Below are positions 53,614 through 62,874 of a stretch of DNA of 64,000 bases, piece after piece. The stretch comes from an uncultured Spirochaetales bacterium (GTDB lineage: Bacteria > Spirochaetota > Spirochaetia > Sphaerochaetales > Sphaerochaetaceae): contig CASENB010000026.1 of the NCBI GenBank assembly GCA_949289305.1, forward strand, positions 1-64,000, written 5' to 3'. Position 1 is the first letter of the stretch; each line of letters opens with the position of its first letter. Under the pieces are notes generated by a model. It saw nothing but the letters and a program-made list of their open reading frames with translations. It was not told where the DNA came from and made no database searches. Both the position numbers and the translations under genes were made by a program.

Positions 53614-56600
53614 GTGCATAGCAATAATTCCGAATTCATGAGCATGCTTTCAGTCTCAAGAGCAAAAGCAGAAAAGAATCTAGAAGAAGCTAAGAACTAT
53701 ATAATAATGGATCTTAGAGGCATAAGGGACATCCTCAGTAGCTACCATCCGCTTGAAATAGCAAAAATGAGCGTATGGGAGGCCAGAAAAGGGGAGAAAA
53801 ATACAAAAGATCCATTTGCTAAGGCATCTTTTCGTCTCCTTCCCATATTAATACAATCCGTATTGCTATCAAAAGAATACGTTCCAAGCAGTAATAACAG
53901 GGATGTTAAGAATAAGGATTGGCAGAGGATTTTAAGCCTTAGCCAGGACGTGTCTAGAAAACTTAGCCGTTACATTGACAGCCTTGTGCTAATCCGTATG
54001 AATGACGGTCTTGTAACAAGAGAAGACATATTAGATTACAGAAGCGAGCTTTATGAGCAGTATTTCCCCTCCGAAAAGACGATGGATATAATAAATGCCG
54101 AGCGCTCCATTGCAGAAGCTAGTTTTATCTCTGACAGATCTTTAGTAGAAAAGACTTTCTCCGTATCTCCAGAGACGCTTGTAAAAGATCTTTATGAGAT
54201 TTCAAGCAAGGCCCTCACTGCGATAGATAAGCTTAAAGACGATTCTCAGAAATTTAAAGAAACAGTGGAAGAGAGAATTAAAGAGATAAAAGAAGGAGAT
54301 CCATCTATTTCTGATGATGGCGCGATGAGAGAAGCTTATAAGAATGCGGCAATCAGAGACGAAGGGGAGAGAATCAGAGGACTGCGTGATGATTTTGATT
54401 TATTCAGACCCGAGTTCTATTCAAATATTACGAAAGAGACCATGGATGCGCTTTCAAGTGAATGTGGAAAGGTGGATACCGTGGCTCTTCTTTTTGAGCA
54501 GGGACTTTGGAGCGCTACATGCTATCCTTTTATAAAGCTTAGCGGAATGCACTTTACTTTCGTCGCAAGATATCTGCTTGCAATATACCAGAGATTCTCA
54601 TATACGAGCATGCACATCGGTTATATGGTTACCAGCAGTGCGGAAAGCGCGCTTTCATTCTTATTTACCGCAACAGATATAGTAGGTGTTTATTCTTTTA
54701 ATGGACGTAAGATAGACGTTACCATTCTTTCTTCATTGACTGAAATCAATTTAGTCAGCGAAAGCGAGCTCTGGCAGCAGAGAATGAAGAGAAGATCCAG
54801 CGAGATGGAGGAAAAACCGCTTCCGGGCCACATTATGCTTATAGTGAACCCAGATGGGAAAGAAGAGATCGAGAAGCTTGGTGATGACAGATTTTTAACT
54901 TCAGTTCTTCACCTTTTGAAAATCAAAGACGACAATAATTTAAGACACGACTTCTACGAGATGCTTTTAGGGCTGAATTCTGAGTTGTCTGATACTGTAG
55001 ATCCATTAGAGCGCGAGATATTTGAAGATGATGAATCTGTAAGCCAGGAAGAGGTTGAGACAGACCCTGATGTGCTTATGATGGATGGTTTTGATGACGA
55101 TGAGTACGCTATGGATGGAGATAAGGCTGAAGAGGATGAGGATGATTATACAGATCCTATGAGCGTCAGCCGTTTTGTTCCTAGCCTTACTGAAATTATA
55201 GAGAATGAGAAGATCTATGAAGACACGCATGAGACAATCCTTAAAGAGCTTGAAAAAGATGTAGATAACAGCCAATACAGAGTAGTTGACGAAGATGAGC
55301 TTGTAGCAGACGAAGATGATGCAGATACAGATGACGGAGAAGATGATCCTGATCAATTGGACTTTCTTGATCTTTTAGATGACTACGATGTAGAAGATGA
55401 TAAAAAGGAAGACAACGACGATCTGCTTCCTTCTGTTAATGAAGATCTTGATTTGCTAGATGCAGAAGATCTATTTGATGAAGTGCTTGAAGAGGAAGAT
55501 GAAGAAGACGAGAGGACCGAGGAAGAGAAAGAAGCCATTGATCCTCTTTCTGAGAACGAACTTAGAAAAGAAGATGATAAAGAGCACGAGATAAAAGAGA
55601 TAGAAGAGAAAATCGGGGAAGAAGAGGAAAGTGCTGAAGAAGAACTGAATGAAACAGAGGCATCGGATGAGCAGAGCATGCCATTTAAGCTTAGAGATTT
55701 AGAAGACGATGATGAGCTGAAAGAGATCTTCAGTGATAAAGAGGAAAAGGATGAAAGTTCTTTCGTTCTGCTTAGAGATGAAAAAAGCAACGACGATATC
55801 AGCATGGATGATGAGTCTGAAGACGACAACCTTTCTGATGATGTAGAAGATCTTGAAGAAACTGAATCAGATGTCAGAAATTTCTTTGAAGATGATGAAG
55901 AGCTTGATTCTTCTGATATTGAAGATGACGAAAATGGAATGTCTGATGACTTCACCTTAGATGAAGATCTGCAAAATGAAGAGGAAAACGCAGACGATTA
56001 TCCTTTTGATGAAACAGAAGAGAATGAAGAAGATCTAGATGAAGCTGAAGATGGCTTTACTTCTAAAGACGAAGAAGAGATTGAAGATCATTTAGAAGAG
56101 GATAATGAAGCACCAGAGGAAAACGGTTCATATTCTCAAGGTGAGATCAATGTCTTATATGAGAGTGATGAGGAAGAAAACGCTGAGGATTCCTCTTTGG
56201 GAGAAACAGAAGAGAGTGAAGAAGATCTAGATGAAGCTGAAGATGGCTTTACTTCTAAGGACGAAGAAGGGATTGAAGATCGTTTAGAAGAGGATAATGA
56301 AGCACAAGAGGAAAACGATTCATATTCTCAAGATGAGATTAATGCCTTATATGAGGGTGATAAGGAAGAAAACGTTGCAAGGCATTCAGATGATTCTATC
56401 GTTTTAGAGTACGAGGAGAATAAATTCGACAGCTCGAAATTCTCTAAGATAATTCAGCAGATATTGGAAAATGTAGAAGGGGACGCTACTCCTTTTTATG
56501 AATTTCTTGAAAAAGAAGATGAATCGGTCATCAGTTATTTTGAGAACGTAATACATCAGAGCTGGCTTAAACAGATGGAAGACGGAAAGGACAAGATGTT

Positions 56601-56874
56601 CTCCGTATTCGAATACGATATGTCGATTCTTCTTTCGAAAGGCAAGATCTACGATGATTTAAGGCTTGCAGAACTTATGAATAACGCCGGTGCCGTAATG
56701 TATTCCCAGGGAAAGAGCGAATGGCATGCCCTAATTTTGCATATTGCGAAAGACTTCAGCGTCGATTCAGCTAAGATAGTGACGATTAACAGGGAATCGT
56801 TCTCTCCTTCGAACTGGAAGATCGTGACAAACATCGGAGATGCCCTTATTGCGAGGAAAAACTCTAATGGATAG
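53614..56874 (+). CDS. Very acidic 1086-residue cytoplasmic protein
   Basis: A GTG start with AAGGAG upstream. The N-terminal 460 residues are helical and relatively normal (SVSRAKAEKNLEEAKNYI..), the middle from about 460 to 930 is dominated by Asp and Glu and includes a 64-residue tandem duplication, and the last 155 residues are again ordinary (KIIQQILENVEGDATPFYEF ... ALIARKNSNG). No signal peptide or transmembrane segment. No family recognised; the layout suggests a spirochaete-type structural or nucleic-acid/ion-binding protein. Overlaps the downstream phosphatase by 8 nt. Confidence 0.85.
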   Translation: MHSNNSEFMSMLSVSRAKAEKNLEEAKNYIIMDLRGIRDILSSYHPLEIAKMSVWEARKGEKNTKDPFAKASFRLLPILIQSVLLSKEYVPSSNNRDVKNKDWQRILSLSQDVSRKLSRYIDSLVLIRMNDGLVTREDILDYRSELYEQYFPSEKTMDIINAERSIAEASFISDRSLVEKTFSVSPETLVKDLYEISSKALTAIDKLKDDSQKFKETVEERIKEIKEGDPSISDDGAMREAYKNAAIRDEGERIRGLRDDFDLFRPEFYSNITKETMDALSSECGKVDTVALLFEQGLWSATCYPFIKLSGMHFTFVARYLLAIYQRFSYTSMHIGYMVTSSAESALSFLFTATDIVGVYSFNGRKIDVTILSSLTEINLVSESELWQQRMKRRSSEMEEKPLPGHIMLIVNPDGKEEIEKLGDDRFLTSVLHLLKIKDDNNLRHDFYEMLLGLNSELSDTVDPLEREIFEDDESVSQEEVETDPDVLMMDGFDDDEYAMDGDKAEEDEDDYTDPMSVSRFVPSLTEIIENEKIYEDTHETILKELEKDVDNSQYRVVDEDELVADEDDADTDDGEDDPDQLDFLDLLDDYDVEDDKKEDNDDLLPSVNEDLDLLDAEDLFDEVLEEEDEEDERTEEEKEAIDPLSENELRKEDDKEHEIKEIEEKIGEEEESAEEELNETEASDEQSMPFKLRDLEDDDELKEIFSDKEEKDESSFVLLRDEKSNDDISMDDESEDDNLSDDVEDLEETESDVRNFFEDDEELDSSDIEDDENGMSDDFTLDEDLQNEEENADDYPFDETEENEEDLDEAEDGFTSKDEEEIEDHLEEDNEAPEENGSYSQGEINVLYESDEEENAEDSSLGETEESEEDLDEAEDGFTSKDEEGIEDRLEEDNEAQEENDSYSQDEINALYEGDKEENVARHSDDSIVLEYEENKFDSSKFSKIIQQILENVEGDATPFYEFLEKEDESVISYFENVIHQSWLKQMEDGKDKMFSVFEYDMSILLSKGKIYDDLRLAELMNNAGAVMYSQGKSEWHALILHIAKDFSVDSAKIVTINRESFSPSNWKIVTNIGDALIARKNSNG
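55981..56364 (+). repeat. 192-bp tandem duplication inside the acidic protein
   Basis: Two copies, 55981-56172 and 56173-56364, of exactly 192 bp (64 codons), in frame. Both contain EEDLDEAEDGFTSKDEE, LEEDNEA and EENxSYSQ. They differ by scattered substitutions. A further GAAGAAAACG start at 56365 suggests a broken third copy. Confidence 0.9.
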
Positions 56875-57616
56875 ATTTGACTTTGCCTTATCTCTTTCTG
56901 AGAAAGTCTCTGCTTTTTTAAGAGAAGAGTGTAAGAAAAAACATGAAATAACAAGCAAGAATGAGAATGATTATGTAACAGATAGCGATAAGAAAGCGGA
57001 AATGATCATCAGAAGCGAGATAGAGAAAGAATATCCTGATGATGAGATAATCGGAGAAGAGTATGGAGTAAGCGGTCAGTCCGATTCTGTTTGGATAATA
57101 GATCCGATTGACGGAACTGTAGATTTCATGAACTCTTTTCCTCTTTTTTCCGTATCGATTGCATATAAAGAGAAAGGGGAACTTATCTTTGGAGTCGTAT
57201 CGATTCCGATGCAGAAGGAGGTCTTTTATGCAAAGAGGGGAAGCGGTTCGTATTTAAATGGGAAGAAGATAGTCTCAAGCACGATTAAAGCAGACAAGGC
57301 GCTTGCCATCATGGTCCCTCCTCATCGCCATCATGAACATCTTGATTCTTACATAAAAGAGATGAGAAGACTTTATGAAGTGTATTCAGATATGCGTTCT
57401 CTCGGTTCTGCTGCTGTAAGCTTATGTTATTTAGCATCCGGCAGGGTATCATGTTACTATGAGAAATTCTTGAAGATATATGATGTTGCAGCTGGAATTG
57501 TGATCGCAGGGGAAGCAGGATGCGAGATCTCTTTAGAAGAAGAAAACGACAATGTGAATATAATTGCGACTGCAAAAGGGTTAATGAAAATCACAAAGGA
57601 AAAAATTGATGGTTAA
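56867..57616 (+). CDS. Inositol monophosphatase family protein
   Basis: 249 residues from ATG 56867, overlapping the previous gene by 8 nt. The metal motif IIDPIDGTVDFMNSFP is the IMPase signature; the second is YDVAAGIVIAGEAG. It dephosphorylates inositol monophosphate, 3'-phosphoadenosine 5'-phosphate or a similar sugar phosphate; which one is unclear. Second gene of the acidic-protein operon. Confidence 0.92.
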   Translation: MDRFDFALSLSEKVSAFLREECKKKHEITSKNENDYVTDSDKKAEMIIRSEIEKEYPDDEIIGEEYGVSGQSDSVWIIDPIDGTVDFMNSFPLFSVSIAYKEKGELIFGVVSIPMQKEVFYAKRGSGSYLNGKKIVSSTIKADKALAIMVPPHRHHEHLDSYIKEMRRLYEVYSDMRSLGSAAVSLCYLASGRVSCYYEKFLKIYDVAAGIVIAGEAGCEISLEEENDNVNIIATAKGLMKITKEKIDG

Positions 57617-58262
57617 GGCGCTCCTCTTTGATTTGGATGGAACACTTTTAGATACCTCGTTGGGTATTTTTAAAACAGCAGATAAGACTGCTCTTACCCT
57701 TGGCTTAAAGCCGTGCAGGGATTATAAAAAGTATGCGGAGTTCGTCGGCCCTCCATTGCATATAGGATTTAATAGGGTTTATGGATTGACAGGTGAAGAC
57801 GCATATAGGGCAGCAGACATATACAAGGGATTCTACCCTCAAATAGGGATTCATGAGTATTCGTATTATCAAGGACTTCTGGATGCTGTTGCAGAGCTTA
57901 AGAAGAGGGGATATCTGCTTGCAGTTGCCACACTTAAGAATGAGAAAGCGGCAAGGCAAATGATAGCATCTACATCTTTTTCCTCATTAATGGATACTGT
58001 ACATGGTTGTGACGAAAAAGAGATAATGGGTAAGGCCGATGTTATAAGAGAATGTTTAAAAAGTCTTAATATTGATAAGAGCGAGGCTATAATGATAGGA
58101 GACAGCCTTAGCGATATGAACGGAGCCAAAGACTCTGGGGTAGGCTTTCTTGCTGTCTCTTGGGGCTTTGGTTTTCCTACAATGCCTGAAGGGCTTGAAT
58201 ATGTAAACAAAGCTGAAGAGCTTTTAGAAAAATTTAAAGGAGTAAGTCATGCAGAAAATTGA
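57609..58262 (+). CDS. HAD hydrolase, phosphoglycolate phosphatase-like
   Basis: 217 residues. The nucleophile is D9 in [23 protein letters not shown] supplies motif II and [11 protein letters not shown] motif III. The cap domain is of the helical C1 kind. ATG 57609 is preferred to TTG 57606, with AAGGA upstream. It overlaps the IMPase gene by 8 nt and RidA by 14 nt. Substrate unknown. Confidence 0.88.
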   Translation: MVKALLFDLDGTLLDTSLGIFKTADKTALTLGLKPCRDYKKYAEFVGPPLHIGFNRVYGLTGEDAYRAADIYKGFYPQIGIHEYSYYQGLLDAVAELKKRGYLLAVATLKNEKAARQMIASTSFSSLMDTVHGCDEKEIMGKADVIRECLKSLNIDKSEAIMIGDSLSDMNGAKDSGVGFLAVSWGFGFPTMPEGLEYVNKAEELLEKFKGVSHAEN

Positions 58263-58629
58263 GACAAAGAACGCGCCAGGAGCAATCGGACCATACAGCC
58301 AGGCTGTTATGGTAAACGGAATGTTATACTGCTCAGGACAAATTCCTCTAGATCCTGCAACAGGAGAGATAGTAGCCGGCGGCGTTAAGGAGCAGGCTGA
58401 GCAGGTATTTAAGAACATCGACGGAGTTCTTGAAGCTGCAGGATGCAAAAGATCTAATATTGTAAAAGCCACGGTCTTTTTAAAGAGTATGGACGACTTT
58501 GCGAAAGTTAATGAAGTTTATGCTGAATTTTTCAAAGACGTCGAAATTCTTCCTGCAAGATCGGCTGTTGCCGTAGCAAAACTTCCAAAGGATGTTATGG
58601 TTGAAATAGAGGTAATTGCAAGTCTGTAA
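58249..58629 (+). CDS. ridA: RidA family enamine/imine deaminase
   Basis: A 126-residue RidA/YjgF trimer subunit that hydrolyses reactive imines such as 2-aminoacrylate. Signature [10 protein letters not shown], the substrate Arg in PARSAVAV and the final VEIEVIA are normal. AAAGGAG precedes the ATG. Last gene of the operon that begins at 53614. Confidence 0.95.
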   Translation: MQKIETKNAPGAIGPYSQAVMVNGMLYCSGQIPLDPATGEIVAGGVKEQAEQVFKNIDGVLEAAGCKRSNIVKATVFLKSMDDFAKVNEVYAEFFKDVEILPARSAVAVAKLPKDVMVEIEVIASL

Positions 58630-58695
58630 GGGCTTTTTACTGTTGATATAAACGCAGTTTTCTATTTAAATATTGATATTGACTTTGGAGTTTCT

Positions 58696-60279
58696 ATGAA
58701 AAGAGGTGTTCTGAAATATATAGCATTGCTAATGCTTTTAGTATTAATATATCCTGCCTTTGCGACAGAGGTCGTTGTAAGTCCTAGGGCGCAAGCGTTG
58801 AGTTATGAGATGATGACGGACAGTCAGACTCTTTCCGAGCAGCTTGGACTGGATTCCCAGTCTTCTATACTCTCGACCGATGTCGATATTGTTAACGGGC
58901 AGCTTGTTTTAGATCGCCTCATTGCGCTTTCCGATCCTGATTATAGTCTTGTTCCAGGCGATACGATTTCAATAAGCTTTATGGAGAGGACAGGAACTGA
59001 CCCTGTGAATATCATCATAACAATTCCATACGGAGGTACGATTAGGATTTCTTCTATTGCGACTATCGAAAGCGCTGATAAGACGTTTCAGGAAGTAAGG
59101 AGTGAAATCGAGGCTGCCCTCACGCAGTACAACAGATATGCAAATCCTATCGTGACTATACAAAGCCTTGGAATGTTCAGGGTAAGGATTCAGGGAGAGG
59201 TCACTTCTTCTAGAAACATCAGAGTAAATGGAAATTCGTTCTTATCAGATATCCTGTACTATGGATCTGCAAACGCATCCAGCCGCCTTGTGACTATTGA
59301 GAGCGAGGATGGAACTGTAAGAACATACGACCCTTTCCTTGGAATGAGAAAGGGAAGCGAGGAGAACAATCCTCGTCTTCGTCCTGGCGATACTATAACC
59401 CTTCATAAGAAGGACAGGGCGGTTACGATATCTGGAGCAGTTAATGAAAAGGGAACATATCAGATTCTTGAAGGTGAGAATCTTAATGCTTTAATAGATT
59501 ATTACGCATCAGGAGTTGATGCATATGCTTCTGACGATGTGACAGTTCAGAGAAGCAGAGGCAACGGGTATTACGAGACTCTTCGCATAAAAAGAGGTGA
59601 GGATTTTGAAATAAAAGACGGTGATATCGTATTTGTCGAACCTGTTACAGACAGTCTTGCCTCCGTTTCTATCGAAGGTGCTCTTGTATCCTCTGAAAGT
59701 TCGAACAATATGATTCAGGGGGACAGAAGCGAGACTTATTACTATCGCTTTGTAGAGGGGGAGACAGTATATGACATGCTTTTATCACTTTCTTCATATT
59801 TTATCGATTCTTCAGATTTAAAGGGCGCATACCTTGTTCGTGATGGCGAGACAATAATGCTTGATTTCAATGAAATCCTTTATAACGGAGCAGAGAGCGG
59901 AAACCTGGCTTTAAAGAGTTCAGACAGGTTCGTAATTCCATTTAACCAGATGCTCGTAGCCGTTGTCGGAGGAGTTGTAAATCCTGGCGTTTATGGATAT
60001 GTTCCAGGACGCACTGCCGACTATTACATCAATCTTGCTGGCGGCTATAGCTCAAACAGCAAGGGCGAAAAGGGCGTCACGATTGAAAACGGAAGCGGCA
60101 TTAGAATGGGTTTTGACGATCCTTTGACACCTGAGACTACGATCTCTGTAGAAAGAGACGATCTGACAGAAAAGCTTGCAAGTACGGTTACTATCGTATC
60201 TCTTGTGACAAGCGTAATCGGATTGGTCGCATCCATTGTAACGATAAGTGCTAATATGGCTAACTGGCCAAATGTTTAA
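58696..60279 (+). CDS. Wza-like polysaccharide export protein with SLBB domains
   Basis: 527 residues with signal peptide. A polysaccharide-export (Poly_export) domain at residues 75-160 (YSLVPGDTISISF) is followed by two or three SLBB repeats (RVRIQGEV, AVTISGAVNEKGTYQILEGE, VAVVGGVVNPGVYGYVPGR). A C-terminal hydrophobic segment (TVTIVSLVTSVIGLVASIV) is present, unlike Wza's outer-membrane helix. GGAG precedes the ATG. It is 9 nt before the kinase gene and likely forms the export channel with it. Glycosyltransferases are not in this window. Confidence 0.88.
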   Translation: MKRGVLKYIALLMLLVLIYPAFATEVVVSPRAQALSYEMMTDSQTLSEQLGLDSQSSILSTDVDIVNGQLVLDRLIALSDPDYSLVPGDTISISFMERTGTDPVNIIITIPYGGTIRISSIATIESADKTFQEVRSEIEAALTQYNRYANPIVTIQSLGMFRVRIQGEVTSSRNIRVNGNSFLSDILYYGSANASSRLVTIESEDGTVRTYDPFLGMRKGSEENNPRLRPGDTITLHKKDRAVTISGAVNEKGTYQILEGENLNALIDYYASGVDAYASDDVTVQRSRGNGYYETLRIKRGEDFEIKDGDIVFVEPVTDSLASVSIEGALVSSESSNNMIQGDRSETYYYRFVEGETVYDMLLSLSSYFIDSSDLKGAYLVRDGETIMLDFNEILYNGAESGNLALKSSDRFVIPFNQMLVAVVGGVVNPGVYGYVPGRTADYYINLAGGYSSNSKGEKGVTIENGSGIRMGFDDPLTPETTISVERDDLTEKLASTVTIVSLVTSVIGLVASIVTISANMANWPNV

Positions 60280-60288
60280 GGGGTAATT

Positions 60289-62715
60289 ATGAGCGAAGAA
60301 AGAAACAATGATGAGATGGAAATTGATCTTAGCGATCTTATAAAAAGTGTTTTCTCTCGCATCTGGATCACCATATTATCGTTTGTCATATGCGTAGCCA
60401 TATCGGTTGTATATCTTCTTTTTACTACTCCGATCTATGAAGCTTCATCTTCCATGATGGTCGAGCCCCTTACGGACACTACGATATCAAATTTGTTCGA
60501 GGCAGGTTTTTCCTCAAGCAGTGACATCTCGACGGAGCTTGAGATATTAAATAGTAGAACAACGTATGAGACAGCGCTCTCAAAATTGGATTTATCGAAT
60601 TACAGGAATAAGGATGGCATTCGTTATTCAGATTTTGAGGAGCCGCTTTCGTATGAGGCCTTGATTGATAAAGTTACAGTTGAACCTGTAACAGACACTT
60701 CATATTTAAGAATAACCGTTAGCGATTCCAGTCCCGAATTCACACGCGATTTCTGTAATGCTCTCTCTGAGAGCTATTCGGGAGTGCTTACTGGAATTAC
60801 TCGAAACAGCGCAAGAAATCAACTTGATTTCATAAGTTCTGAAATTCCGAATGTAGAGGAGAGGCTAAGACAGGCAACGGCCGCTCTTGCAGATTTCCAA
60901 AGGGAGAACAGCCTTCTTCAGTTAAGCGAAGAGAATCAGATACTTCTTCATCAGATGAGCTATCTGACAATGGTTCAAGAACCTTTAAAGCATGAGGTTG
61001 AGGAGGCTGAACGCTATTTAAGCAATTTCGAAGCATCTCACGATGGGCTAAGAGAGATAAGGGATACTTTCGGATCGGATGAGACTGTAATTGCTGCAAG
61101 CGACGACATCATAACATGGTACAGCGAATCTGTCCTCTACGATATTCTATCAAGCACGTCAAACAGCCAAATCTCCGTATTAAGCGCGACGCAGCAGTCA
61201 AGATATTATGCTTTGACTCAGATGATGGAGAGTGCTGAGACCGAACTTGAGAACTACCTTTCCAATAAGGTTGCAAGCATCCTAAGCTCAAGGGATGCCC
61301 TTACATATGCTCAGTACTATCTGCAGCTTGCGCTAGGAGAGAGAAGAATAAGCGTAATTGAAGGAATGCTTGCTGATATCAACGTATTTTTAGAGAAGGT
61401 TCCAGAGATTCAGAGAAGGCAGATGGAGCTTGAAAGCGATGTAGAGGTCTATCAGCAGCTAGTGCTATATCTAAGGCAGAGCGAAAGCCAGACTGCGCTT
61501 CTTGAGGCAAGCATTACGGATAACGTTACAAGAATCGATTCTGCAATCCTTCCTCTTGAGCCTGTAAGTCCGTCTACTGCAAGAACCTTGTTAATAGGAG
61601 GTTTCTTAGGCATTTTTGTCGGTATTGCAATTTCTGTCGTCCTTGGCCTGATGGATAAGAGGATTATGACAAGAGACGATCTTGCAAAGGCTGTAAAGGA
61701 CGGCATTCCAATCTTAGGCTGGGTTCCGCTTCTCAAAGATGACAAGAGCAAGACAAAGAAGAGAGGCATTGCCTTGAGCCTTGATCCTATGTCGTTCATT
61801 TCCGAGCGCTATAAGCATATAGCATCGGCGATCATCTACGGTAAGAAGCTCGGAAGCCATTATATAACGGTCTGTTCTCCTGGAAAAAATGATGGAAAGA
61901 CTACTACGCTTGCAAATATCGCATACGCACTGGCACTTAATGGAAAAAGAATCCTTATTGTTGATATGGATTTGAGAATGCCTGCCCTAGATAACGTATT
62001 CCAGGTAAAGCATGCAGAGAAGGGCATTGTTGATGTTCTTAACGGAGACGTTAAAGCCGAAGAGGCTATAAGGACTCCTTTTGAGGAGCTTCCTAATTTG
62101 AACATCTTAGGAGTAGGCCGAAACGTTCTTGTTCCTTCCATCGTAATTCAGACGCAGAATATTGAAGACTTCATCTCTTCTGTAAGGGCTAATTACGATT
62201 ATATCTTCTTTGATGCTCCTCCGCTTTCATATGCATCCGAGCTCTTGACCATTTCTCGTGTCGCACCTGAAGTTCTTATTGTAACAAGGGCTGGAATCAG
62301 TACGACTGACGAGGTCAAGTTCCTAATTGACAGTCTTGAAGAGGGCGGGGCTAATATAATCGGAGTCTGCTTGAACGGTCTTGCTCTGCAGGCGACGAGC
62401 CTCGCTGACAAGAGTTCTTACGGCTACGGCTACGGCTTCTCTTCCTCATCTAAGAAGGAAAGGGAAAACATAAGGAAGAATTACGTCAATAAGAAGAGCC
62501 AGTGCAGGAAGATTTACAAGCAGCAGCTTAAAAAGAGGGAAAAGAGGAGAAGCGATCCTTCTTGGCCTCTTGCCCCTTTGAGTTTCGATGTGAACAAGAA
62601 GAATAAGACAGAGACAAAGAGCGAGAAAGTTCAAACCAAAGAACGTTTAAAATCTTTCGAAGACTATTTGAGCGTCATTGAGAGTGATGAGAATGCAAAA
62701 GGGAAAAAAGAGTAG
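60289..62715 (+). CDS. Wzc-like chain-length determinant / tyrosine kinase
   Basis: 808 residues. Two transmembrane helices (about 27-47 and 432-452) flank a long periplasmic coiled-coil Wzz region. The cytoplasmic BY-kinase domain has Walker A VCSPGKNDGKTTT, Walker A' ILIVDMDLRMP and Walker B YIFFDAPP. The C-terminus carries YGYGYGF and then about 75 Lys/Arg-rich residues, instead of the long tyrosine cluster of E. coli Wzc. Controls polysaccharide chain length and export together with the Wza-like protein. Confidence 0.88.
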   Translation: MSEERNNDEMEIDLSDLIKSVFSRIWITILSFVICVAISVVYLLFTTPIYEASSSMMVEPLTDTTISNLFEAGFSSSSDISTELEILNSRTTYETALSKLDLSNYRNKDGIRYSDFEEPLSYEALIDKVTVEPVTDTSYLRITVSDSSPEFTRDFCNALSESYSGVLTGITRNSARNQLDFISSEIPNVEERLRQATAALADFQRENSLLQLSEENQILLHQMSYLTMVQEPLKHEVEEAERYLSNFEASHDGLREIRDTFGSDETVIAASDDIITWYSESVLYDILSSTSNSQISVLSATQQSRYYALTQMMESAETELENYLSNKVASILSSRDALTYAQYYLQLALGERRISVIEGMLADINVFLEKVPEIQRRQMELESDVEVYQQLVLYLRQSESQTALLEASITDNVTRIDSAILPLEPVSPSTARTLLIGGFLGIFVGIAISVVLGLMDKRIMTRDDLAKAVKDGIPILGWVPLLKDDKSKTKKRGIALSLDPMSFISERYKHIASAIIYGKKLGSHYITVCSPGKNDGKTTTLANIAYALALNGKRILIVDMDLRMPALDNVFQVKHAEKGIVDVLNGDVKAEEAIRTPFEELPNLNILGVGRNVLVPSIVIQTQNIEDFISSVRANYDYIFFDAPPLSYASELLTISRVAPEVLIVTRAGISTTDEVKFLIDSLEEGGANIIGVCLNGLALQATSLADKSSYGYGYGFSSSSKKERENIRKNYVNKKSQCRKIYKQQLKKREKRRSDPSWPLAPLSFDVNKKNKTETKSEKVQTKERLKSFEDYLSVIESDENAKGKKE

Positions 62716-62760
62716 ACGAAAATTCCTGTTTGTATTATTCTTCTCAGAAAGGTAAATGAT

Positions 62761-62829
62761 ATGGCTTTAAAGACTAAGATAATTTCTATTAACTTATCCT
62801 TTCTAGGCCTTACTATTTCTTATTATTAA
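62761..62829 (+). CDS. Leader peptide of the pyrB attenuator (pyrL-like)
   Basis: A 22-codon frame, peptide beginning MALKTKIISINLSFL and ending SYY, with AAGG 9 nt upstream of its ATG. The coding stretch and the bases after it are very rich in pyrimidines, mainly T. It stops 8 nt before the terminator hairpin at 62838 and 45 nt before pyrB. Size, position and U-rich character resemble the E. coli pyrBI leader peptide. Confidence 0.6.
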   Translation: MALKTKIISINLSFLGLTISYY

Positions 62830-62837
62830 AATTATTC

Positions 62838-62865
62838 GCGACTCTCAATTGAGTCGCTTTTTTTT
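62838..62865 (+). terminator. Intrinsic terminator / attenuator before pyrB
   Basis: A perfect 7-bp stem GCGACTC/GAGTCGC (62838-62844 with 62851-62857, 6-nt loop) and a T8 run to 62865. It is immediately followed by the GGAGG of pyrB, so it must be read through for expression. It may also end the polysaccharide operon. Confidence 0.9.
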
Positions 62866-62874
62866 GGAGGAACG

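Noticed and set aside
55383..55955. Minus-strand frame of 190 codons rich in serine
   Set aside because: It is the antisense of Asp/Glu codons (GAT, GAA) in the acidic protein, which read as Ser/Phe-rich codons on the other strand. No ribosome site or family.
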